Below are positions 1-8,253 of a stretch of 64,000 nt of DNA, piece after piece. Position 1 is the stretch's first letter, and the number at the start of each line of letters is the position of its first letter. The DNA is from Methylococcales bacterium (GTDB lineage Bacteria > Pseudomonadota > Gammaproteobacteria > Methylococcales > Methylomonadaceae): assembly GCA_026399075.1 (NCBI GenBank), contig JAPLRR010000027.1:1-64000 (forward strand), in the 5' to 3' direction. The notes below the pieces were generated by a model, which saw only the letters and a list, made by a program, of their open reading frames with translations, had not been told where the DNA came from and searched no databases. Both the position numbers and the translations under genes were made by a program.

Positions 1-310
1 TATCAAGCTACAATGTCAACATCCTTTTACAGCTGCCTTCCGGCCAATCCACCGCCCCGACTAGCCTGCCGGGGAAGAGCTGCACATTATACAGCCACAA
101 CCAGCTTCGTCAAGCAATTTCCCTGTTTATTTCTCTCCGCAACCTGACAACCAGTCCATGTAAAGCGTAACCAATTAGTTTAATGCTTATAAAGCAATGC
201 TTTAACATTACAATTAATTCAAGCCAAAGATTATATCAAATTTAAATAGCGTTATAATTGTTTTCAGAATACATAAATCCGCTATAAAAACATGCTTAAA
301 TTAACATATC
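1..310. other. Stretch without recognisable gene
   Basis: No reading frame with convincing coding character and no tRNA-like cloverleaf was found here. The segment becomes AT-rich toward its right end. In Escherichia coli the yjeF-yjeE-amiB-mutL block continues into miaA and hfq; here the sequence downstream of mutL holds only this stretch and a decayed frame. Confidence 0.5.
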
Positions 311-842
311 TTATATACCATCTTCACGGGCTGGGCTTTTTCCATTGCTCAAATCAATTATTTCAGTAAACCCTACTTTTAGCGCACCTATACAAACCAT
401 AACCACAGGAAGTTTTGGCACAAAGAATCCCGCCTGTCTTTGATGAATTACCTCCATCACACAAGCCATCTTGTCTATTAGCGTAAGCATCTGGTTTCTA
501 TGACGCTCATCAAGATCGCCACTAATCTCGCGCCAACTTCGGTTAGTGCGCCGTTACAAATGCCCCATAATATGACCCAATGGCGTAATTCCCGTTCGGC
601 CCCGGTTGCTGAGTAGCAACTGCGGATGCTCCCAATACTTGGTTGCAACATCCCTGTCATAAAGCATTTACGTGGACAATGCGCGGGCTTTGCTCTGTGT
701 CGCTATAGTCTGCCACAAGGTCTTGGTACATTACTGACAATACTTGGCCTTCAAAACTTTCCTGGGCCGCATGGCTAGTATCAGCCAAGGTTTCCAGCAA
801 CAAGCGGGGCCGCCCACCAAACATCCATTCAGGAAAGTTTTT
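311..842 (-). pseudogene. Decayed reading frame of unknown family
   Basis: Two overlapping minus-strand frames read like one protein broken by a frameshift. The first runs from about 842 to a stop at 657-659 and contains the stretch GGRPRLLLETLADTS. The second is open from about 667 to a TAA at 311-313, with an internal TAA at 554-556, and contains YDRDVATKYWEHPQLLLSN before the stop and LDERHRNQMLTLIDKMA after it. The amino-acid flow continues sensibly across both lesions, which is what a dead gene looks like. I do not recognise the family. It lies just downstream of mutL, where related genomes often carry miaA, but it does not resemble MiaA. Confidence 0.4.
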
Positions 843-1014
843 ATGCTAAACCATGACCGGATAGATGCAAGTTTGGATGTCTTTTCCCAACATCCTTTAT
901 TGTAGATGCCCAGCCATCCACTTTGCTAAAGCTAGTCTTTCGCCCAATTTTCGCGCCAGGCTTTTCCGGATAAGAACCCTTGTGAGGGAAGCAAGCTGAT
1001 TATTGCCATATCCC

Positions 1015-2823
1015 TTATTGCCCCCGCAGGAAAAATTTATCAAGGTCGTGTGTCGAAAGTTCTATCCACGTCGGACGACCATGGTTACATTGGCCTATCC
1101 TTTCGGTTTGTTCCATATCACGTAGTAAAGCGTTCATTTCATCCACACTTAATCGGCGGCGCGCCCGCACTGAGCCATGGCAGGCGATAGTTGCCAACAG
1201 GCTATTGGTTTGTTCTTCAATGCGTTGGCTCATGCCGTGTTCGGTTATGTCGGCCAGCACATCCCGGATCAGCGCTTCTTTGTCGATATTGCCCAGCAAT
1301 GCGGGGGTTGCCCGTAGGGTTATGGTTTCTGGGCCGGAACGGTTAAGTTCAAATCCCAGTGTGCTGAAATATTCGTGCTCTTGCTCTGCCAAATCGGCTT
1401 CGGTGGTGCTAACGTTGATTTTGATTGGCAGCAATAACGGTTGGCTAGGCATATTGCCTTTCTGGTAGTGTTTTTTTAACCGTTCGTAAGTGACCCGTTC
1501 ATGGGCGGCGTGGGCATCTACCAAGATAATACCGTTGGGCGTTTCGGACAGGATATAGGTGGCATGTAAATGGGCGATTGCATAGCCTAAAGGATGGGAT
1601 TCTTCGGCTTGCGGCTCGGGTTGTTTAGTTGCGGATTCTGGGTAAAGCGAGGCATAAGCTTTAATGGATTCGGCGATGTTTAAGGGCAATGCCGTTTGCA
1701 TCGGCGGATTTTGTTTATAAGCCGTTTGTGGGAAAATCTTAGGGTGCTTGGCTTGCGTCGGGGTTGCGGCGGCTAGCGGCGTTTGGCTTAGGCTATCTTT
1801 GAGTTGGACGATGGTGTGTTCTGGCCTTAATTCCGCAAGTGAGCGGTGCAGGGCCGAAAACAAAAAATCATGCACCAAACGGCCTTCCCTAAACCGGACT
1901 TCCAGTTTGGCGGGATGGGCGTTGACATCAACCAAGGTCGGGTCTAGTGTCAAATATAAGACAAACACCGGATGCCGCCCATGAAACAAGACATCTTGGA
2001 AAGCTTGCTTAACCGCATGGGATACCAACTTATCACGCACTAAGCGGCCGTTGACATAAAAAAATTGCATGTCTTGCTGGCTACGGGAAAACGTAGGCAA
2101 ACCCACCCATCCACCCAATTGCAGGCCGGAGGCGGCAAAATCAATTTTTACCGCATTGGCGATAAATGCGCTGCCGCAGATACTGGCGATCCGTTGCTCT
2201 TGCGCACTTTCAGTCAGTGCGGGTTTGAGGTTGAAAATTTCTTTTTGGTTATGGCTTAAGGTAAACGCGATGTCAAAACGGCTAAGTGCCATGCGTTGGA
2301 TTAGGGTTTCTATATGGGCAAATTCGGTTTTTTCAGTTTTTAAGAATTTGCGCCTGGCGGGGGTATTATAAAATAAATCCCGCACATCGACGGTTGTACC
2401 TTGCGGGTGTGGATCGGGTTGCGGCTCGGTGTGTTGTTCTGTGCCATCGGCAGTGACGCTCCACGCACATTGGGCATCAGCAATTCGGGAAATCAGGGTC
2501 AGCCTTGCCACCGAGCTGATACTGGGCAGTGCTTCCCCACGAAAGCCCATGCTGGCTACTTTTTCTAAATCTTGTAAAGTGGCAATTTTGCTGGTCGCAT
2601 GTCGGGACAAGGCGAGTGGTAAATCTTCTTTCACGATACCGCAGCCATCATCCCGAATTTTTATTAGCCTTGCACCGCCTTGTTCTATATCTATGGCTAT
2701 GTGTTTTGCTCCGGCATCAAAGCAGTTTTCCACCAGCTCTTTGACCACCGATGAGGGCCGTTCGACCACTTCACCGGCGGCAATTTGGTTGACAAGTTGG
2801 GTGGGTAAAGCGTGTATGCGCAT
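1015..2823 (-). CDS. mutL: DNA mismatch repair protein MutL
   Basis: MutL couples mismatch recognition by MutS to strand incision and excision. The 602-residue product has the GHKL ATPase motifs in order: the Asn/Asp-containing helix near residues 32-39 (ENCFDAGA, where most relatives read ENSLDAGA), DDGCGI at 58-63, GFRGEAL at 93-99, NTPAR at 153-157 and NAHPAK at 301-306. A variable linker of about 330-410 follows, then the C-terminal dimerisation domain. Residues 436-447 (DAHAAHERVTYE) match the metal-dependent endonuclease motif DxHAxxExxxxE, so this is probably a nicking-type MutL, as in Pseudomonas, rather than an E. coli-type MutL. The start is ATG. It is the last gene of the leftward nnr-tsaE-amiC-mutL set. 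Confidence 0.97.
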   Translation of the reverse strand: MRIHALPTQLVNQIAAGEVVERPSSVVKELVENCFDAGAKHIAIDIEQGGARLIKIRDDGCGIVKEDLPLALSRHATSKIATLQDLEKVASMGFRGEALPSISSVARLTLISRIADAQCAWSVTADGTEQHTEPQPDPHPQGTTVDVRDLFYNTPARRKFLKTEKTEFAHIETLIQRMALSRFDIAFTLSHNQKEIFNLKPALTESAQEQRIASICGSAFIANAVKIDFAASGLQLGGWVGLPTFSRSQQDMQFFYVNGRLVRDKLVSHAVKQAFQDVLFHGRHPVFVLYLTLDPTLVDVNAHPAKLEVRFREGRLVHDFLFSALHRSLAELRPEHTIVQLKDSLSQTPLAAATPTQAKHPKIFPQTAYKQNPPMQTALPLNIAESIKAYASLYPESATKQPEPQAEESHPLGYAIAHLHATYILSETPNGIILVDAHAAHERVTYERLKKHYQKGNMPSQPLLLPIKINVSTTEADLAEQEHEYFSTLGFELNRSGPETITLRATPALLGNIDKEALIRDVLADITEHGMSQRIEEQTNSLLATIACHGSVRARRRLSVDEMNALLRDMEQTERIGQCNHGRPTWIELSTHDLDKFFLRGQ

Positions 2824-2935
2824 AGTCCGGCCTAAAGCAAAAGCCGCTATTTTATAGGAGTGGCAACGGTCTGGGTAGTTTGGCGGCTTACTGGCAAGTT
2901 AAGCCGCTATTATTGGCAGCTGGTGGGCTTGCGGC

Positions 2936-4165
2936 TTATTTATCCAGTGCGGCGATTTTGTTGTCGATGGGGGCTGATTGGTTGAAGTAAGTCCGCACAC
3001 CCTTAAAAATGGCATTGGCCATTTTAGCCTGATACTTGGGGTTAAGCAGGTTTTGCTCTTCTAAGGGATTGGAAATAAACGCTGTTTCTACGAGTATGGA
3101 GGGGATATCCGGTGATTTCAGGACGATAAAACCCGCTTTTTGGACGGAAACCTTGTGTAAATCAGAAACGCTGTCAAAGCTTCTTAGCACTTGGTTGGCA
3201 ATATTGACGCTAGCCTCTTGGGTAGCCGTTTGTGACAAATCCAACAACACCGATGCCAGCACATCATCTTTATCATTCAGGCTAACCCCGACCAAATCAG
3301 AGGCGTTCTCACTGTCTGCCAGCCAACGGGCTGCTTCACTTGAAGCCCCGTTGGTTGACAAGGTATAGATGGACGCCCCCTTAACCGTGGCATCTTGGAA
3401 CGCATCGGCGTGGATAGAGACAAACAAATCCGCCTTGGCAGTCCGGGCAATTGCCATCCTGTCCCTAAGGCCTACGTAATAATCGCCAGTGCGGATCATC
3501 ACGGCTTTCATGCCGGCTTGGCCATTGATTAATGTGGCCAGCTTTTTGGCAATGGCAAAAGTCACTTTTTTCTCTTCCGTGCCTTGTGGGCCGTGGGCGC
3601 CAGGATCATTGCCGCCATGCCCGGGATCAATGGCTATAACGATGCTGTTGCCCCGTTTGGAGGGCGTGCTTGGGCTGGCTGCTTTAATAAGGCCTGCCTT
3701 GGGTTCTGGTGTTTGCACGACCACGACATTGTCTTCAGCCTTTGCTTCCGTTGGAATTGCAATAGGGCCTTTATTAAATAAATCGACAATTAAATTATGG
3801 TCGTCACTTTTATTGGAATTTAAGCTGAATTTTTTAGAACTGATGGGCACTTTTAAATCAACAACGACCCGTAAATCGGTTTTGTCTTTTATGCCTGAAC
3901 GCACTTTGGCAAATAAGGGATGGTCGGCAGGGGGTTGTTTTAATGCCCGTTGTAACTGCGCATCTTTGATGTCAATAACCAGCCTGGATGGGTTATCCAT
4001 CACGAAAACCCGATGTTTTGGGGCTGCCGAAACGTCAAACATCATACGGTTTTGCTTAGGTGTCGAAGTATATTGCAAGGTGTTTACATTGATTTGCCCG
4101 GCATAGACCGACATAGAAAATATCGGCAACCCAAACACCCACAAGACTTTCCAGAAATTTCCCAT
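2936..4165 (-). CDS. amiC: N-acetylmuramoyl-L-alanine amidase (AmiC/AmiB type)
   Basis: A periplasmic zinc amidase that cleaves the amide between N-acetylmuramate and the stem peptide during daughter-cell separation. Of 409 residues, the first ~22 form a signal peptide. An AMIN domain (about 30-130) for localisation follows, then a low-complexity linker and an Amidase_3 domain (about 170-395). Zinc and catalytic motifs are visible: DPGHGGNDPGA, the downstream EEKK glutamate, SIHADAF, and LVETAFISNP with the catalytic Glu. No LysM or SPOR domain is present. The neighbours tsaE and mutL match the conserved yjeE-amiB-mutL order, so amiB would be an equally reasonable name. Confidence 0.93.
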   Translation of the reverse strand: MGNFWKVLWVFGLPIFSMSVYAGQINVNTLQYTSTPKQNRMMFDVSAAPKHRVFVMDNPSRLVIDIKDAQLQRALKQPPADHPLFAKVRSGIKDKTDLRVVVDLKVPISSKKFSLNSNKSDDHNLIVDLFNKGPIAIPTEAKAEDNVVVVQTPEPKAGLIKAASPSTPSKRGNSIVIAIDPGHGGNDPGAHGPQGTEEKKVTFAIAKKLATLINGQAGMKAVMIRTGDYYVGLRDRMAIARTAKADLFVSIHADAFQDATVKGASIYTLSTNGASSEAARWLADSENASDLVGVSLNDKDDVLASVLLDLSQTATQEASVNIANQVLRSFDSVSDLHKVSVQKAGFIVLKSPDIPSILVETAFISNPLEEQNLLNPKYQAKMANAIFKGVRTYFNQSAPIDNKIAALDK

Positions 4166-4245
4166 AGCAATAACCTCAAATACAACAATGTTTATGACGA
4201 TTATACCAGTATGTCATTGTTTTTATAGATCCGCTGCAAATTATT

Positions 4246-4662
4246 TTAAAGGCTGGGTGTCATCTCCAAAAATCGCCCCTCACCCTGGGTTGTTAAGGAA
4301 ATGACATAATCAGGATCAGGTAAAAACCCTTGCCCCAGATCCGGCCATTCAATAAAACAAACACTGTCTTTAGCGAAATAGTCGCTGATCCCTATCCATT
4401 CCAACTCTTCGGGATCGGTTAGCCGATAGAGGTCAAAATGGAAGATGTCTTGGCCATTTATGGAATATTCTTCAACCAAAGTATAGGTTGGGCTTTTCAC
4501 CACCCCATGATAACCAGCCGCCCTAAGAAAGCCCCTGACCAAAGTGGTTTTCCCCGCACCCAAATCTCCCTGTAAATAAACCAAGCATTTTGGGGGGATG
4601 GTTGTAAACAACTCTGCCCCAAATGCTTCGGTCTCTTCGGCGTTCTGCAAAAATTTCTGCAT
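4246..4662 (-). CDS. tsaE: tRNA threonylcarbamoyladenosine synthesis ATPase TsaE
   Basis: TsaE is the ATPase partner of TsaB-TsaD in making the t6A37 modification of ANN-decoding tRNAs. The 138-residue protein carries the P-loop GDLGAGKTT near residues 33-41, the SPTYTLVEEY segment, and a Walker-B-like FHFDLYRL, all typical of the family. The longest frame begins at a TTG at 4665, but the ATG at 4662 is preferred. It shares one base with the TGA stop of the upstream gene (TGATG), which implies translational coupling. Its place between the NAD(P)HX repair gene and amiC matches many gammaproteobacteria. Confidence 0.95.
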   Translation of the reverse strand: MQKFLQNAEETEAFGAELFTTIPPKCLVYLQGDLGAGKTTLVRGFLRAAGYHGVVKSPTYTLVEEYSINGQDIFHFDLYRLTDPEELEWIGISDYFAKDSVCFIEWPDLGQGFLPDPDYVISLTTQGEGRFLEMTPSL

Positions 4663-6122
4663 CAACGGGACGATCTAAGATAGGGCATTAAATCACTGGC
4701 CAACAAGCCCCGCTCCCCGTCTTTTTCTGCTGCCATATCAGCGGCCTGGCCATGCCTGTAAACACCCTGCTCCGCCGCGTCTTTCAAGGGCATGCCTTGT
4801 GCCACCAAGCTGGCTATCACCCCGGACAAGACATCGCCCATACCTCCAGAGGCCATGCCAGGATTGCCTGTGTTAGAAACGGCAATGCTATCTTGGGTGG
4901 CGATTATTGTGCCAGCGCCTTTTAAGACTATCACCCCACCATGGCGGGCCTGAATGGCCGTCGCCGCAGCAAAACGGTCTTGCAAGATTTGTTCTGTTGG
5001 GCAATCCAGTAATCGGCCAGCTTCACCCGGATGGGGCGTTAAAATCAAGTCGGATTTGGAGATCGGCAAACGCCCCAATAAGTTCAAGCCGTCTGCATCA
5101 ATAAGCAACGGCACCTTAACAGAAACAGTGGCGGTAAACATGGATTTTGCCCAATTACTTTCGCCTAAACCCGGGCCTAGCACCACAACCGTTGCCTTGG
5201 CCATCAAATCTGACAATTGCCGGGTAGTTTCGACACCATGACACATCAATTCGGGTCTACCCAAGTTCATCACAGCGGCATGTGCCGGGCGGGTGGCAAT
5301 GCTGACCAATCCGGCCCCCATACGTAAAGCCGCTTCCCCAGCCAGCATGGCGGCGCCAGTATAACCCGCTTCGCCCCCGATAATAAGCACATGCCCATAA
5401 TTGCCCTTATGTGAGCATTTTGCGCGGCGTGGCATGGTTTTTTTAACGACACGGACTGCTGATGGCGGAATGGCCTTAAAAATAGATTCGGGTACCGCCA
5501 ATGACGTATAACGGATGCTACCGCAATAATCAGCGGCCTGCCCGGTAAACAGGCCTTGCTTCAAAGCAATGAAGGTAACGGTACTATCAGCCCTTACCGC
5601 ACAGCCCAAGACATTACCCGTGTCTGCATTCAGGCCTGACGGGCAATCCACAGCAATGACCGGAGCGGGCGACTGGTTGATAAGCGCGATGGCTTGGGCA
5701 TAAACCCCAGTGACCGGACGGTCTAACCCAGTCCCCAGCAAAGCATCAACAATCAGGTCTGCGTTTATCACAACATCACTATGAAAAGGGACAATAACCC
5801 CCTTGAGGCCCACATAATTTAAGTGGGCAGTCCGCGCATATCCTTTCAGGTTTGATGGGTCCAAAACACTATAAACTACCACCTTCAAGCCAGCATCCAA
5901 AGCTAATCGGGCAATGATATAACCGTCCCCAGCATTATTGCCACCACCACAAAAAACCGCCAAGGATTGGGCATTAGGCCATTGCTCCTTGATATGGTAA
6001 AAAACCTCATAGCCGGCCCTATCCATCAAATCAAAACCTGGGATGCCGCGTTCCTGTATGGCAATGCGGTCTAACTCCCTGGCTTGGGCGGCACGATACA
6101 AGTTAAGTGGCAATTTTTGCAT
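4662..6122 (-). CDS. nnr: Bifunctional NAD(P)H-hydrate epimerase / ADP-dependent dehydratase
   Basis: Repairs hydrated NADH and NADPH. The N-terminal YjeF_N domain (about residues 1-215) epimerises NAD(P)HX, and the C-terminal ribokinase-like domain (about 225-480) dehydrates the S form. Visible landmarks are GGGNNAGDGYIIARL in the epimerase half and, in the dehydratase half, the dinucleotide-proximal GGEAGYTGAA, LGPGLGES, LTPHPGEAGRL and the phosphate-site motif GMASGGMGDVLSGVIA. At 486 residues the length is normal for the fused enzyme. The stop overlaps the tsaE start by one base. The start is ATG at 6122. Confidence 0.95.
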   Translation of the reverse strand: MQKLPLNLYRAAQARELDRIAIQERGIPGFDLMDRAGYEVFYHIKEQWPNAQSLAVFCGGGNNAGDGYIIARLALDAGLKVVVYSVLDPSNLKGYARTAHLNYVGLKGVIVPFHSDVVINADLIVDALLGTGLDRPVTGVYAQAIALINQSPAPVIAVDCPSGLNADTGNVLGCAVRADSTVTFIALKQGLFTGQAADYCGSIRYTSLAVPESIFKAIPPSAVRVVKKTMPRRAKCSHKGNYGHVLIIGGEAGYTGAAMLAGEAALRMGAGLVSIATRPAHAAVMNLGRPELMCHGVETTRQLSDLMAKATVVVLGPGLGESNWAKSMFTATVSVKVPLLIDADGLNLLGRLPISKSDLILTPHPGEAGRLLDCPTEQILQDRFAAATAIQARHGGVIVLKGAGTIIATQDSIAVSNTGNPGMASGGMGDVLSGVIASLVAQGMPLKDAAEQGVYRHGQAADMAAEKDGERGLLASDLMPYLRSSR

Positions 6123-6172
6123 AGGATTATCCGGCAGTGGGGTGTGGGGATGTTAAGGATGGTTTACACCTG

Positions 6173-7234
6173 TTAGGGGTTACGCTGAATATAATGGACT
6201 TCAGGTTTGCCTTCAGAGGCGACCAATTCACCGATAACAAAGACTGTTTCGCCTAAGGCGGTTAATGTTTCCAAGGTTACTTGCTCATCTTCTGCGGCCA
6301 CACACACAATCATGCCGATGCCGCAATTAAAGGTGGTCAACATATCGGCCAAAGCGACATTCCCTTTGTCCTGCAACCATTTAAAAATGGCAGGGAACTC
6401 CCAAGCGGCAAGATCGATGTTGGCGTTAAGCCCTAGCGGTAACACACGTGGCAAATTTTCGGTCAAGCCACCACCAGTAATATGGGCCAGCGCATGTATC
6501 GGCACAACTTTTAATAACGATAATAAAGCTTTTACATAAATCCTGGTGGGTTCCAACAAAGTTTGGCCCAAGGTCTTGTCGGCAAACGGGGCAGAAAGTT
6601 CGGTTTGGCTGTGGGCAATAATTTTGCGGATTAATGAATAGCCGTTGGAATGGGGGCCGGATGAGGCAATGCCGATCAGCTTGTCGCCGAGTTTAACTTT
6701 ACTGCCGTCCAATACCTGGGCTTTTTCCACAATACCGACACAAAACCCAGCCAGATCATACTCGCCATCGGCATACATGCCGGGCATTTCTGCCGTTTCA
6801 CCGCCAACCAGGGCCGCGCCTGCCAATTCACAACCTTTTCCTATGCCTTCAATGACAGCTGCCGCCGTGTCAACATCCAATTTTCCAGTGGCAAAATAAT
6901 CCAAGAAAAATAATGGCTCGGCACCTTGCACAATGATGTCGTTGACACACATCGCAACCAAGTCAATACCGACGGTATCATGCTGACCCAAATCAATCGC
7001 CAGCTTAAGCTTTGTCCCTACGCCATCCGTCCCTGAAACCAAGATCGGGTTTTGATAACGGTCTAGTGGCAGTTCAAACATAGACCCAAACCCGCCCAGG
7101 CCCGCCATGACACCAGCAGTGCGTGTCCTGGCGGCAATTGGCTTTATGCGTTCAACTAACTCATTGCCTGCCGCTATATCTACGCCAGCACTTTTATAAT
7201 TCAGGCTTTCTTGGTTTTGTGCACTCAAGGTCAT
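6173..7234 (-). CDS. purM: Phosphoribosylformylglycinamidine cyclo-ligase (AIR synthetase)
   Basis: Catalyses ATP-dependent closure of FGAM to aminoimidazole ribonucleotide in purine synthesis. The PurM ATP-grasp-like fold is recognisable from the start segment [14 protein letters not shown], the glycine-rich [56 protein letters not shown] and [15 protein letters not shown]. The open frame extends upstream to a TTG at 7270, but the ATG at 7234 (353 residues) gives the family-like N-terminus and has AAAGGGAAG just before it, so I chose that. It is usually paired with purN, which is not adjacent here. Confidence 0.96.
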   Translation of the reverse strand: MTLSAQNQESLNYKSAGVDIAAGNELVERIKPIAARTRTAGVMAGLGGFGSMFELPLDRYQNPILVSGTDGVGTKLKLAIDLGQHDTVGIDLVAMCVNDIIVQGAEPLFFLDYFATGKLDVDTAAAVIEGIGKGCELAGAALVGGETAEMPGMYADGEYDLAGFCVGIVEKAQVLDGSKVKLGDKLIGIASSGPHSNGYSLIRKIIAHSQTELSAPFADKTLGQTLLEPTRIYVKALLSLLKVVPIHALAHITGGGLTENLPRVLPLGLNANIDLAAWEFPAIFKWLQDKGNVALADMLTTFNCGIGMIVCVAAEDEQVTLETLTALGETVFVIGELVASEGKPEVHYIQRNP

Positions 7235-7441
7235 CTTCCCTTTAAAATTTAAACTGTTGATATTGTACAAGACATCATGGATTTTGTCTGATGGATATGA
7301 ATAAAGCTAAATGGCAATTAACCTATAAAAGGTGGCTAGTCACTGAAATAGTTGAATTTCATCCAAAAAAAAATTAAAGTGACCAAGTGTATCAGTAGGT
7401 TAATGTGTAAAACCCTACCCCATCTTGATTGAGGAGTTCAA

Positions 7442-7846
7442 ATGAAAATAACAAACCTGTTTAAATCGGCACTCTGTGTGGCGGCCTTCTTAGTTGGCGG
7501 CCCAGCTTTCGGCTACAGCCCAGAAGAATTAGAACAATCATGCAAAAAGCCACACTTCACAGATTTTAATCTCACCGAATATAAAGCCCCAGAAAATATA
7601 GAAATTGCCCCAGAATCAGAATTTATTATCAAGATTTCCCATTGGGCAGACCCTGCCAGTATCACGCTGATGGCTAAAAAACAACCCTTGCCTTTCACCT
7701 TGGAAACCAACAGCAGTTTCCATAAAATTAAAGCAAAATTACCCGCCTCTTTATCAGGGAGTTTTGTTAGAATTGATGTAGGCGCAAAAGCCCTATTGGG
7801 TTGTGATGCAAAAACAGGTTGGCTTGTTAAGGTGGCAAATAAATAA
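7442..7846 (+). CDS. Small exported protein of unknown function
   Basis: A 134-residue product with a clear Sec signal peptide (about residues 1-24: basic MKITNLFK, a hydrophobic core, cleavage near AFG-YS) and a mature part rich in beta-forming residues. Two cysteines, in SCKKPHF and LGCDAKTG, could form a disulfide in the periplasm. The start is supported by GAGGAG seven bases upstream of the ATG. It is a single-gene unit, divergent from purM and followed by a strong terminator. I do not recognise a family. Confidence 0.75.
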   Translation: MKITNLFKSALCVAAFLVGGPAFGYSPEELEQSCKKPHFTDFNLTEYKAPENIEIAPESEFIIKISHWADPASITLMAKKQPLPFTLETNSSFHKIKAKLPASLSGSFVRIDVGAKALLGCDAKTGWLVKVANK

Positions 7847-7876
7847 GCTAAAACTGAAAGCAGGTGTTTTACTTCC

Positions 7877-7902
7877 AAACTCCCGTTTATACGGGAGTTT
7901 TT
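7877..7902 (+). terminator. Rho-independent terminator
   Basis: AACTCCCGT, loop TTAT, ACGGGAGTT, followed by a T run: a tight stem with a tetraloop placed 30 bases after the stop of the small exported-protein gene. It is close to symmetrical but has a T run only on the plus strand. Confidence 0.88.
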
Positions 7903-8253
7903 GGCCTTAACCTTGCCAGTGTGGCCATTGGGGGCTATATGCCAACCACGACACGGCATTGCCAATAACTATTGGGGCTTGCACAAAAAATTCTTTCCTT
8001 ATGGCCTTATCATAGCCAAGCAAAATCACCACCTTTCGCTTTGTGAAGACCAACCACACATGAATTTTCGCCCAGACTTTAGTCGGCCACACTAATTAGC
8101 ATGTTACTATATAACATAACCGCACCAAGGGGGCTGTTATCCTATTATTGGTGTAACACAATTAATAAAAGTTAATATCCCGTTATAAAATCAAAGCTTT
8201 CCCATGCCCTTAGCTGATTACTTCACGCCTTAACCCCCCTATTATTTTGAACA
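7903..8253. other. Intergenic stretch, presumed promoter region
   Basis: No coding frame stands out. The part after about 8090 is AT-rich and lies directly upstream of the sulfatase-like gene, so it probably holds that gene's promoter. No specific box can be assigned with confidence. Confidence 0.4.

Noticed and set aside
4246-4665. TTG start for tsaE one codon upstream
   Set aside because: The ATG at 4662 overlaps the upstream stop as TGATG and is the more usual coupled start.
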